Below are positions 26,273 through 33,538 of a stretch of DNA of 64,000 bases, one piece after another (the stretch's first letter is position 1; each line of letters begins with the position of its first letter). A model generated the notes under the pieces. It made no database searches. It had not been told where the DNA came from and saw only the letters and a program-made list of their open reading frames with translations. The translations under genes were made by a program, and so were the position numbers. Origin of the DNA: Nitrospira lenta (GTDB lineage: Bacteria > Nitrospirota > Nitrospiria > Nitrospirales > Nitrospiraceae); NCBI GenBank assembly GCA_945865525.1, contig CAMBDY010000008.1, forward strand, positions 19,826 through 83,825. The letters are read 5' to 3'.

Positions 26273-26890
26273 TTATTTCTTGTTTAAGATAGAATCTAAT
26301 CTCACAACTTCCTCTTTAATTACTGTATCCCATCCAATAAATTCTTTAGGAAGATTGGCAACTGAGTGATAACTACCCTTACGTCTTTGTGGAGTCGCAA
26401 TAAACTTTTTAGAAATTAATTCATCAATGTTATCTCTAAAGAGTTTTTCAATTTCAACTATAAGTTTTTTATATGTTTTTGAAAACGTGTCTTCCTCTTT
26501 ATCAAAGTTTACATATCGTTGATAAATTATCGCTCCTGTATCAACACCTTCGTCAATTAAATGAATAGAAACTCCGCTAGGTGTACATTCATAAAATGAC
26601 CAAAAGTTAGGATGTGCGCCTCTATTCCATGGCAAATATGAAATGTGAAGATTTACAATAGGCGCTTTAGAGCTCTCAATTATTTCTTTTTTAAGTATGT
26701 GCCTATATCCGTAACTAATAACTAAATCATAGCCAACTGTGCTTTGAATTTTTTCATCTGTATGCCAAACTTCACATTTTTTACTCACCAAATCATCTAT
26801 CAATGAAGTCTGTTCGCGTGAATAACCTAGGAACAAAATCTTAGCTCTAGGTGACGAAACTTGTTCAATTAGGATTGCTGTTGTATTCAT
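26273..26890 (-). CDS. Formyltransferase family protein, probably sugar-amine specific
   Basis: 205 residues. It has the N10-formyl-tetrahydrofolate transferase core: Asn and His in VNLHISYLPWNRGAHPNFW (about residues 75-93) and Asp in IHLIDEGVDTGAIIY (about 104-118), the N-H-D catalytic triad. It lacks the C-terminal tRNA-binding domain of Fmt, so it is more like enzymes that formylate amino-sugar nucleotides. Next to a nonulosonate synthase, a role in surface glycan building is likely. AT-rich, unlike the chromosome. It is divergent from the YdcF-like gene, with about 114 bases of AT-rich promoter region between. Confidence 0.82.
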   Translation of the reverse strand: MNTTAILIEQVSSPRAKILFLGYSREQTSLIDDLVSKKCEVWHTDEKIQSTVGYDLVISYGYRHILKKEIIESSKAPIVNLHISYLPWNRGAHPNFWSFYECTPSGVSIHLIDEGVDTGAIIYQRYVNFDKEEDTFSKTYKKLIVEIEKLFRDNIDELISKKFIATPQRRKGSYHSVANLPKEFIGWDTVIKEEVVRLDSILNKK

Positions 26891-27004
26891 ATTGACTCGA
26901 AAAAAAGTGGTTGTCTTCGGATTTTGCTATTTCACTGTGCTTAGTATAGCTATCATAGCGGCGTTCGCATACAATGTTATGTAACTTTTTAGAGAACTTT
27001 TAAG

Positions 27005-27595
27005 ATGACTACAACTTCCAATGCTATCAAAAATGACGCTGTCATCGTGTTAGCAAATCAGATGGATGAAAATGGACTACTTAATTCTGAATCTAAGGCT
27101 AGGGCTAATAAAGCTGTTGAAATTCTTAACGAGCGTGAGATTTCGCATATTGTTACTTGTGGTTGGGCTTATAGAAATGACTCTGATATAAAAATAGCTG
27201 AGACTTTTAAGTCTTATATAGTCGACTCCTTAGGTGTTAATCCAAGTAAAGTTATTACTGAATTAAATTCAAGAGATACAGTTGGTGATGCCTACTTTAC
27301 TAAGATTAATCTGGCTTTATCACTAGATTGGAAGAACTTATGTGTAGTTACAAGTGACTATCATGTCAAACGTACTAAAGAAATATTTTCTTTTATATAT
27401 GGCAACGACTTTTCTGTGGAAGTTTATGGCGCTAGTGTTGTCCACGATATTTCAATTTTAAGTAATGAACTTGCCTCTATTAATGCTTTCAGAGATACTT
27501 TTTTAGGAGTCACTATGGGTAATAATATTGAAATACTTAAACGACTTAGAGAACGTCATCCATTCTATAATGGACAAGTTTATAGTAGAATTTAA
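27005..27595 (+). CDS. YdcF/SanA-like DUF218 protein
   Basis: 196 residues, soluble. DUF218 landmarks: DAVIVLANQMDENGLLNSES at the start, HIVTCGWAY, then NSRDTVGDAYFTKIN (about residue 94) and VVTSDYHVKRTKEIF (about 116). Members of this family act in envelope or sugar-related processes; the exact reaction is unknown. It is AT-rich, with codon use unlike the chromosome, and sits head to head with the formyltransferase-NeuB pair, so the three probably arrived together. The gap from 27596 to 27794 shows no gene. Confidence 0.8.
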   Translation: MTTTSNAIKNDAVIVLANQMDENGLLNSESKARANKAVEILNEREISHIVTCGWAYRNDSDIKIAETFKSYIVDSLGVNPSKVITELNSRDTVGDAYFTKINLALSLDWKNLCVVTSDYHVKRTKEIFSFIYGNDFSVEVYGASVVHDISILSNELASINAFRDTFLGVTMGNNIEILKRLRERHPFYNGQVYSRI

Positions 27596-27794
27596 TCCTG
27601 TATCCTGTGTAAGTTAAGCGCCTCTAAAGTGTTGATATCGAATAGGAAAAGCAAATTGCTAAACATGCTTCTTTTTAGTCAAAGTTACACAAAAGTTACA
27701 CACTCGTGTTTATGTGTTGTAAGTCATTGTTTTAATTGTGTATTTTTTCCACGTTATTATTGAGTGGGAACAAGCACCGCGCGCTGCGTCTCCT

Positions 27795-27953
27795 TTACTT
27801 CATAGGCTCGACGTCGGTCGTGATGGTCAGAATCGCATTTTTACACTGGAGGCACTGACGCTCAGTGCGTATCATCCAGTCCCGTAGTATTCTCTGTCGT
27901 GTTTTGAGGTCCCATCGGGTGTCGATTGTGAGCTGCTCTAGCTGCTTCTTCAT
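27795..27953 (-). CDS. 52-residue protein with a Cys pair
   Basis: It reads MKKQLEQLTIDTRWDLKTRQ at the start and has one CLQC pair near residue 34, then a hydrophobic beta-like stretch. The start follows gggag at nine bases and overlaps the stop of the upstream small gene by ATGA. The single C-x-x-C could bind zinc with a second copy. Third gene of the tightly coupled RHH operon; function unknown. Confidence 0.6.
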   Translation of the reverse strand: MKKQLEQLTIDTRWDLKTRQRILRDWMIRTERQCLQCKNAILTITTDVEPMK

Positions 27954-28123
27954 TTGGTCTTCTCCCTTGCGAATAGTCCAATACTCTCCAGCTTTGCCAT
28001 TGCCGATTCCATTTCTTTCATCGCCGCAACTAGCATACTGAGCTTGCCTCTTTGTGCGACCTCGTCATTTTCCTTTAGCGTCGTGCCTTTTAGTGCGAGA
28101 AACTCCTGGAAGGACAGCATCAT
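27950..28123 (-). CDS. 57-residue helical protein
   Basis: Reads MMLSFQEFLALKGTTLKEND and then a Met/Ala/Glu-rich helix ending FAREKTK. No motif. It overlaps the RHH gene stop by four bases and overlaps the next gene by four bases, both in the ATGA form, which strongly supports real coding. In plasmid-type RHH operons the second gene is often an antitoxin partner or copy-control peptide; that is inference only. Confidence 0.6.
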   Translation of the reverse strand: MMLSFQEFLALKGTTLKENDEVAQRGKLSMLVAAMKEMESAMAKLESIGLFAREKTK

Positions 28124-28344
28124 TCGAACTCCTTATCAAAGCGATTCGGGGTGGTCGGAAATATTCTTTTTTGGTGGTACGACCTTAGCAGTGGTAGCTC
28201 AACATTTTTCGCAATATCGAGATTGCGGCGAATGGATTGTCGTATAAAATTTCCCTTGGAGGTATGGGTTTCGTGGGCGATCTCCGTCAGGGCCTCTAAC
28301 AGGTCTGGCTCGAGGTGGAAGAGAAATGTCGATGTTTTTGGCAT
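28120..28344 (-). CDS. Ribbon-helix-helix DNA-binding protein, CopG/ParD-like
   Basis: 74 residues from the ATG at 28344, which has aaggag eight bases upstream; the reading further up to 28395 has no such site. The beta strand is STFLFHLEP and the two helices are LLEALTEIAHETHTSKGNFI and RQSIRRNLDI, the RHH fold. Such proteins bind palindromes near their own promoter as dimers and control plasmid copy number, conjugation or toxin genes. A perfect hairpin lies about 100 bases upstream at 28442. Confidence 0.78.
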   Translation of the reverse strand: MPKTSTFLFHLEPDLLEALTEIAHETHTSKGNFIRQSIRRNLDIAKNVELPLLRSYHQKRIFPTTPNRFDKEFE

Positions 28345-28441
28345 TGTGGAACTCCTTTGGTGATTTTTGATTTTGATAAAGAAAGAACTCATCACGATGG
28401 TCGTAATGGGTGGTGGTGGTATGAATGGACTTCATAAGGAT

Positions 28442-28459
28442 GGTCTAGTCGTTTAGACC
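28442..28459. promoter_or_regulatory. Perfect 6-bp inverted repeat, candidate operator or nick site
   Basis: ggtcta (28442-28447), loop gtcgtt, tagacc (28454-28459). It lies between the rep stop and the RHH gene start, in the spot where an RHH operator or a replication-origin hairpin would sit. Both uses fit; neither is shown. Confidence 0.4.
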
Positions 28460-28480
28460 CATAATAAGCAGTGACGTTTT

Positions 28481-29116
28481 CTAGAGCAAAACAAACTGAA
28501 GACTATGCCCATTTTTTGTGTGCCAATTCCGTGACTCTAAGAGAATATTACTGTGGAAATCTGGTCTCCTTTCATTTTGGCTTAGCGGTGTCCATTTCAA
28601 GCAATAGTTCACGACTCCCGACAATCCCCCGTGACCGTGTATATCCTCCATCACTGGCTGTACCTTGGCGAGGTGGCTATAGCGTGTCGGGTAAACGATA
28701 GTCGCCTGGTCTTTGGGAAGCGCGAGGTCAGGCTTTGAGGCCCGAAGGTCTCGGGTCGCGATCGATATCCATCGCGTTTCACAGAGCCGACAGAAGTCTT
28801 CGACGGTCATCGTGCTCGGGACTTCCATAATAAAATGGAGATGCTCGCTTTCCCCTTCTTTCCCCTCCACAAACACGACCCGTTTCAGATCCGGCTTCCA
28901 GCCTTTTTTCTTAGCCCGACACCGTTGGTAAACCTGTCGAAGGAAATGGGTCGCGAGGCGAGACATAGAGTCTCGATGGTATGGATTCGGAAGAACCAAG
29001 GAACCAAAGACCAGCGGGCCTGTGGCCGTAGACAATCGTTCCGTTAGCCACTCGGCGGTTAGGTTTTTCGCCTGGACCGCCTCCAAATGTCGAGAATCAG
29101 TATATAAATGCTTCAT
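28481..29116 (-). CDS. Rep-like HUH endonuclease, putative rolling-circle initiator
   Basis: 211 residues. A likely motif 1 is VFGSLVLPNP (36-45), the metal-binding HUH is EHLHFIMEV (His 92 and 94), and motif 3 is NYCLKW with Tyr 171 and Lys 174 (Y-x-x-K). That order fits single-domain HUH replication or relaxase-like proteins that nick one strand through a Tyr. Other readings (IS200-type transposase) are less likely given the length and the single Tyr spacing. G-rich direct repeats lie upstream at 29286-29500 and an RHH regulator follows. No helicase domain is attached. Confidence 0.55.
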   Translation of the reverse strand: MKHLYTDSRHLEAVQAKNLTAEWLTERLSTATGPLVFGSLVLPNPYHRDSMSRLATHFLRQVYQRCRAKKKGWKPDLKRVVFVEGKEGESEHLHFIMEVPSTMTVEDFCRLCETRWISIATRDLRASKPDLALPKDQATIVYPTRYSHLAKVQPVMEDIHGHGGLSGVVNYCLKWTPLSQNERRPDFHSNILLESRNWHTKNGHSLQFVLL

Positions 29117-29285
29117 CGAAGAGCACGCCTCCCTATAGTATTTAGGCGGGTTGATAAAATCAGGGGGGGGTGCTTAGCGGTAGAAATGGCAAAACTACCT
29201 ACGCCCCTCTATTTGTATATAGGTGGCGAGAATCCCGAAACGGGGGGTTTTGACCAAATAATTGAACTTTATTTTCAAGGCGCGG

Positions 29286-29500
29286 CGTTACCGCCGGGAA
29301 GGGGTCCGGAGGGGGTATAGAGAGTCTAGAAGGGGCCTATAGAGGGGCTAGAAGGGGTCTGGAGGGGGTATAGAGGGTATAGAGGGTCTAGGAGGGGTTA
29401 GGAGGGGGAACTTTCCGTAGTGTCCCCGTTATCGCTGGGGAAGGGGCCTAGAAGAGCTCTAGAAGAGCTCCAGGAGGGGTAGGAGGGGTAAGGAGGGAGC
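29286..29500. repeat. G-rich direct repeats upstream of rep
   Basis: Runs of four or five G separated by short purine or TATAGA/TCTAGA spacers. Two longer near-repeats start at 29286 and 29427 (gttaccgccgggaagggg and gttatcgctggggaagggg, about 140 bases apart), and the ggagggggtatagag unit occurs at 29308 and 29361. A later block repeats agaagagctct twice. Position ahead of a Rep-like gene fits an origin with iterons; G-quadruplexes are possible on the plus strand. It is not CRISPR: there are no even spacers. Confidence 0.65.
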
Positions 29501-29619
29501 AGTTCAGGAGAGGAGAAAAGCGGGATTTGAGAGGCTGAGAAATGTTTAAAAGTTATATATTTTATTATATACTTTAGTATAAGTTGTAATAAAAACAATA
29601 ACTTATAACTAAATAACTA

Positions 29620-29636
29620 AGCTAGCCCCCCACACT
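29620..29636. repeat. attR, 17-bp direct repeat
   Basis: Exact second copy of agctagccccccacact, the first 12 bases of tRNA-Ala plus five. To its right the GC-rich chromosome resumes with gctgaccaacagc. On the minus strand, ataata at 29677-29682 (TATTAT when read toward the repeat) could be the -10 of the promoter that originally served tRNA-Ala. Confidence 0.85.
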
Positions 29637-29729
29637 GCTGACCAACAGCAAGACAAAGCGCCTCCCTACCTCTCACATAATACACTACCACTCGCTCAGT
29701 CTCTACCGGAAGTTCGTTCCGAGATCGAA

Positions 29730-30404
29730 CTATGACAGACCAAACGCCGCTTCACCGGCCGGCTTGCCCTGCTCGATGAACACGCGCCGCCCCTCGACCC
29801 GCAACCGCCCCTCGGCAAAAAGTTGGACCGCCTGCGGATAGATCTTATGTTCCTGCACTAGAATCCTGGCTGCCAAGCTGTCGGCACTGTCACCATCGAG
29901 AATTGGAACCGCTGCCTGAAGAATGATTGGGCCTTCGTCGACGCCTTCCGTGACAAAATGCACCGTGCAGCCGGCCACTTTACAGCCCCAGTCAATTGCC
30001 TTCTTCTGCACATCCAACCCGGGGAAGGAGGGCAACAAAGACGGATGGATGTTCATCATACGATTAGCGAACGCCTCCACCAGCACCTTGGTCACGATCT
30101 TCATGTACCCGGCCAGCAACACCAGCTCCACATCATGCTGCCGGAGCACAGAAAGGAGCGCGCGATCATAGGATCCGCGGCTGTCTGACTCGCTTGCATG
30201 AGGTTTAGGATCAACAAAAAAGCCCGATAATCCATGCCGACTGGCTCGCTCTAAAGCCGGAGAGTCTTTCTTATTGCTGATCACCGCGGCAATCTTGGCC
30301 TGGACCGTCCCCGCTTCAATCGCGTCGATGATTGCCTGCAGGTTCGAGCCGCGCCCAGATGCCAACACGGCGATACGCAGTACATCAGTCCGCTTAATCG
30401 ACAT
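29730..30404 (-). CDS. purN: Phosphoribosylglycinamide formyltransferase
   Basis: 224 residues from the ATG at 30404. It formylates GAR with 10-formyl-THF in purine synthesis. Motifs: [19 protein letters not shown] at the N-terminus, the catalytic Asn and His in [12 protein letters not shown] (about 112), and Asp in [14 protein letters not shown]. Its start lies inside the end of purM (11-base overlap), so the two are coupled. attR of the element lies about 95 bases beyond its stop. Confidence 0.96.
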   Translation of the reverse strand: MSIKRTDVLRIAVLASGRGSNLQAIIDAIEAGTVQAKIAAVISNKKDSPALERASRHGLSGFFVDPKPHASESDSRGSYDRALLSVLRQHDVELVLLAGYMKIVTKVLVEAFANRMMNIHPSLLPSFPGLDVQKKAIDWGCKVAGCTVHFVTEGVDEGPIILQAAVPILDGDSADSLAARILVQEHKIYPQAVQLFAEGRLRVEGRRVFIEQGKPAGEAAFGLS

Positions 30405-31443
30405 ACTCCACCAATGGACCCCCGCTGGGCGAAGCCACGATGGCTCCGATCTGATAGGCCTGATCACCCAGAGCCGTCGCGCGCGCGATGACTCTCTGGG
30501 CATCCGACGCCGGCACAACGAGAATCATGCCAATCCCCATGTTAAAAACGCGATACATTTCCTCCCGCGCCACCGTTCCAAGCCGTGCAATCACCTCGAA
30601 AATCGGCGGTACAGACCAAGCACCCGCCTTGACCTGCGCCCCTATGCCCGCGGGAAACACGCGGGGAAGATTCTCCGTAATACCGCCACCGGTAATATGG
30701 GCAATGCCTTTGATGGGACATTCCTGGATCAACGTCAGAATCTGTTTGACATAGATTCGAGTGGGGGTGAGCAAGACCTCTCCCAAAGACTGATCCAGTT
30801 CAGGCAAGCGACTGGTCATACTCAGCTGAGCCTTATCCAGCAGCACCCGGCGAGCCAGCGAATACCCGTTGCTATGGAGACCCGTCGAGACCAGTCCAAT
30901 CAGCACATCACCCGGGACAATGTTGCGGCCATCGATAATCTTGGACCGATCGACCACACCCACGGCAAACCCTGCCAGATCATACTCGCCCTCCGCATAG
31001 AAGGAAGGCATCTCAGCCGTTTCCCCGCCGATCAAAGCACAGCCAGCCTGGCGGCAGCCCTCGGCAATCCCCTTGAGGACCGCTTCCGCCTTCGGAACAG
31101 CCAGCTTACCCGTCGCAAAATAATCTAGGAAAAACAGCGGCTCGGCCCCGCTGACCACAATGTCATTCACGCACATGGCCACCAGATCGATCCCGACTGT
31201 ATCGTGACGATCTGTGAGAAAAGCAATTTTCAGTTTCGTCCCCACGCCATCGGTACCAGAAACGAGGACCGGCTCAGCATAGCGATGGGCCTGCAACCCG
31301 AACAATCCACCGAACCCACCGATATCCGTCAGGACTTCAGGCCGAAATGTGGACCGCACTAACGGAGAAATGCGGTCGACAAACTCGTCGCCCGCATCCA
31401 TATCAACTCCGGCATCGCGATAGGTGGTCATAAGAGGGCGCAT
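30394..31443 (-). CDS. purM: Phosphoribosylformylglycinamidine cyclo-ligase
   Basis: 349 residues, normal size. It makes AIR from FGAM and ATP. Conserved blocks: [56 protein letters not shown] (shown in parts), [11 protein letters not shown] and [14 protein letters not shown] possible second start ATG is at 31431. It is the first gene of purM-purN. The 220-base gap before ntrX has no gene that I can see. Confidence 0.96.
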   Translation of the reverse strand: MRPLMTTYRDAGVDMDAGDEFVDRISPLVRSTFRPEVLTDIGGFGGLFGLQAHRYAEPVLVSGTDGVGTKLKIAFLTDRHDTVGIDLVAMCVNDIVVSGAEPLFFLDYFATGKLAVPKAEAVLKGIAEGCRQAGCALIGGETAEMPSFYAEGEYDLAGFAVGVVDRSKIIDGRNIVPGDVLIGLVSTGLHSNGYSLARRVLLDKAQLSMTSRLPELDQSLGEVLLTPTRIYVKQILTLIQECPIKGIAHITGGGITENLPRVFPAGIGAQVKAGAWSVPPIFEVIARLGTVAREEMYRVFNMGIGMILVVPASDAQRVIARATALGDQAYQIGAIVASPSGGPLVEYVD

Positions 31444-31663
31444 CTTAGCGGACGGTTATTGCAGAGGTCAAACCTGAAAGCAGCAAGACTATGCAGAAAA
31501 TGATTTCCCCGATAAAGATACTTTACGGAAAACAACTGGCCGTCAGCCGCCTCCCCACTCATGCCATAAGAGGCTGGGATAGCTATGCCTAATTGTACGC
31601 GTCCAACGAGGGCCTTCCCAGGCTGTGCCTTGCGCGAGCACAGATAGTTGGCGCTGAGCTCCT

Positions 31664-33058
31664 CTACCCTTCCGGTCGCATTTCTACTTCCAGCAGCTTG
31701 ATCTTTCGATGCAAATGACTCCGTTCAATCTGCAAAACTTCCGCCGTACGGGAAATATTCCAATCATGTTCTCGCAATTTGCACGCAATATACTCCTTCT
31801 CAAACGCGTTGCGTGCATCCCGAAGCGAGTCATAGGACCCCATGAAAAGCGGACTTGACGCAGAAGCCACGGACTGGGATGCCACCCCGCTCGGGCGAGC
31901 CTGCAACGATAGGCCCGCTTGTGCCCCCTCGATGACCGACCCCGGTACCATGATCATCAATCGCTCGATCAAATTCCGCAGCTCACGGATATTCCCTGGC
32001 CAGTCATATTGCTGAAACACCGTCATTGCCTCACGGGAAACCTCTTTCATCCGTAATCCCTGCTCGTCTGCATGCACCTTCATGAAGTGGCGCACGAGCA
32101 ACGGGATATCGTCCCGGCGCTCCCTGAGAGCGGGGACGACAATCGGCACCACGTTGAGCCGGTAGAATAAATCCTCGCGAAACGCGCCTTTCTCGATTTC
32201 CTTGCGCAAATCCTTGTTGGAGGCGGCCAAAACCCGAACATCCACTTTCAACAACTTCGTCCCACCAACACGCGTAAACTGCTGCTCTTGCAGGACTCGG
32301 AGTACCTTGGCCTGAGTACTCAAACTCATGTCGGCGATTTCGTCTAAAAATAGCGTGCCCACGTCCGCTTGTTCGAACTGCCCTCGTTTGATCGATGTGG
32401 CGCCGGTAAAAGCACCCTTTTCATGGCCGAACAACTCACTCTCGATTAAAGTCTCTGGAATGGCCGCACAGTTTACCGCCACGAACGGCCGGCTAGCTCT
32501 GGCGCTCCGCAGATGGATCGCACGCGCAACAAGTTCTTTTCCCGTCCCATTCTCCCCCTCGATCAACACACGACTATTGGTCGGACCGGCTGTTTCGATC
32601 AACTCCCGCAACTGTTGCATCGCAGGCGACTGCCCCACCAGCTCGAATTTTCGTTGGACGGTGATCCGGAGAGTCCGATTCTCTTCCTCCAGCCTATGTT
32701 GATCCAACGCATGTTTGACACGCAGAGTGATGCTCTCAAGCGACAAAGGCTTCTCAATGTAATCATAGGCGCCTAGCTTGATTGCCTTAACCGCCGTTTC
32801 AATTGAGCCATGCCCGGACATCACCATCACTTGCGCCGTCGGTGTCAATTCTCGTACCCGGCGCAAGGTTTCCATGCCATCCATTCCCGGCATCCAGATA
32901 TCGAGAATCATGAGGTCTGGCGGGTCCGTCATATAGGCCCGCATGGCCTCCGTACCGCTTTTCGCCACCGCGACCTCGTAACCCTCATCCCGCAAAATGT
33001 TGCTCAGGGATGTGAGAATCGACTCTTCGTCATCTACCACTAAGATCGATGCGGACAT
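31664..33058 (-). CDS. Sigma-54 response regulator, NtrX-like
   Basis: 464 residues from the ATG at 33058. The receiver has DDEE, phospho-Asp in PDLMILDIWMPGMDG and Lys in YIEKPL. The AAA+ domain has Walker A GENGTGKE, GAFTGATSIKRGQFEQAD and Walker [12 protein letters not shown]. The C-terminal Fis-type helix-turn-helix is NISRTAEVLQIERSHLHRKI. The receiver DIWMPGMDG and the neighbouring NtrY-type kinase make NtrX the best fit. It would control sigma-54 genes, possibly for nitrogen or envelope state. Confidence 0.9.
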   Translation of the reverse strand: MSASILVVDDEESILTSLSNILRDEGYEVAVAKSGTEAMRAYMTDPPDLMILDIWMPGMDGMETLRRVRELTPTAQVMVMSGHGSIETAVKAIKLGAYDYIEKPLSLESITLRVKHALDQHRLEEENRTLRITVQRKFELVGQSPAMQQLRELIETAGPTNSRVLIEGENGTGKELVARAIHLRSARASRPFVAVNCAAIPETLIESELFGHEKGAFTGATSIKRGQFEQADVGTLFLDEIADMSLSTQAKVLRVLQEQQFTRVGGTKLLKVDVRVLAASNKDLRKEIEKGAFREDLFYRLNVVPIVVPALRERRDDIPLLVRHFMKVHADEQGLRMKEVSREAMTVFQQYDWPGNIRELRNLIERLMIMVPGSVIEGAQAGLSLQARPSGVASQSVASASSPLFMGSYDSLRDARNAFEKEYIACKLREHDWNISRTAEVLQIERSHLHRKIKLLEVEMRPEG

Positions 33059-33207
33059 GAACCCCCCGTGATGCATGATCAGTGAAAAGCGCTGCGTTGG
33101 ACGGCACGAGCTTCCGCCTACGCCACACATCACCGCTGCGTCTTACCGCTTCCTAGTCTTTATCCAACCAATTTCAATTATTCTCTCTACTCTATAAAAT
33201 GAAATGC

Positions 33208-33384
33208 CTATCTAGTAAATTGAACAACGAAATTTAGTACGGATACTGGAAAAGTCTCGGACTGAGTAGAAACGATCTTGTAGGATTTGTATCCTTTTTC
33301 AGCCATGAATTTTCTGCTTTCTTCGTTGAGTCGCTCAGTAGCTTCTTCTTCGGAAGCAAAGGCATTGGCATAAATTTTCAACAT
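33208..33384 (-). CDS. 58-residue protein between ntrY and ntrX
   Basis: Reads MLKIYANAFASEEEATERLN then a basic helix and a beta-like end VSVLNFVVQFTR. No Cys, no signal. It is AT-richer than the genes around it. It begins nine bases after the small lipoprotein gene ends. Length and pattern look like a real small soluble protein, but no family is recognised. Confidence 0.5.
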   Translation of the reverse strand: MLKIYANAFASEEEATERLNEESRKFMAEKGYKSYKIVSTQSETFPVSVLNFVVQFTR

Positions 33385-33393
33385 ATAGTGATC

Positions 33394-33501
33394 TTACGCT
33401 TGAGCTTGCTCGAAAGTTTTGCCATAAGTCGTCGCAAGTGCGCATCCGTGAATAAAGGGCAACAGCCCTAATAAAATACTCATCAATACAATTTTCCTCA
33501 T
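33394..33501 (-). CDS. 35-residue lipoprotein-like peptide
   Basis: Reads MRKIVLMSILLGLLPFIHGC, where the lipobox-like F-I-H-G-C puts the modified Cys at residue 20, then only 15 more residues (ending KTFEQAQA). The start has aggg upstream. Mature peptides this short are known (entericidin type). It could be the stub of a longer lost lipoprotein. It sits between ntrY (38 bases away) and the 58-residue gene. Confidence 0.5.
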   Translation of the reverse strand: MRKIVLMSILLGLLPFIHGCALATTYGKTFEQAQA

Positions 33502-33538
33502 TTTCCCTATTCCCCTAAGGTTGACTGCGCACGGCTTC

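Larger units (their letters stand above)
23507..29636. mobile_element. Integrated replicon-like mobile element at tRNA-Ala, about 6.1 kb
   Basis: Bounded by the 17-bp repeat at 23495 and 29620. Gene order: tyrosine recombinase (+), serine resolvase (-), broken NeuB/PseI-like gene (-), formyltransferase (-), YdcF-like (+), two small genes and a ribbon-helix-helix gene (-), Rep-like HUH gene (-), G-rich repeats. The base composition is visibly more AT-rich than both flanks, most of all from 25.5 to 27.7 kb. Lack of conjugation or capsid genes suggests an integrated small plasmid or a satellite. The element separates tRNA-Ala from the DNA that used to precede it. Confidence 0.8.

Noticed and set aside
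28154..28363. Plus-strand frames opposite the RHH gene
   Set aside because: Shadow of the minus-strand genes, which have better starts and coupling.
23608..29116. Prophage
   Set aside because: No capsid, terminase, portal, tail or lysis genes are present.
29286..29500. CRISPR array
   Set aside because: Repeats are short, irregular and G-rich, with no constant spacers and no cas genes.
29398..29598. 66-residue minus-strand frame
   Set aside because: It is a translation of the CT-rich strand of the repeats, with low-complexity Pro/Ser and no ribosome site.
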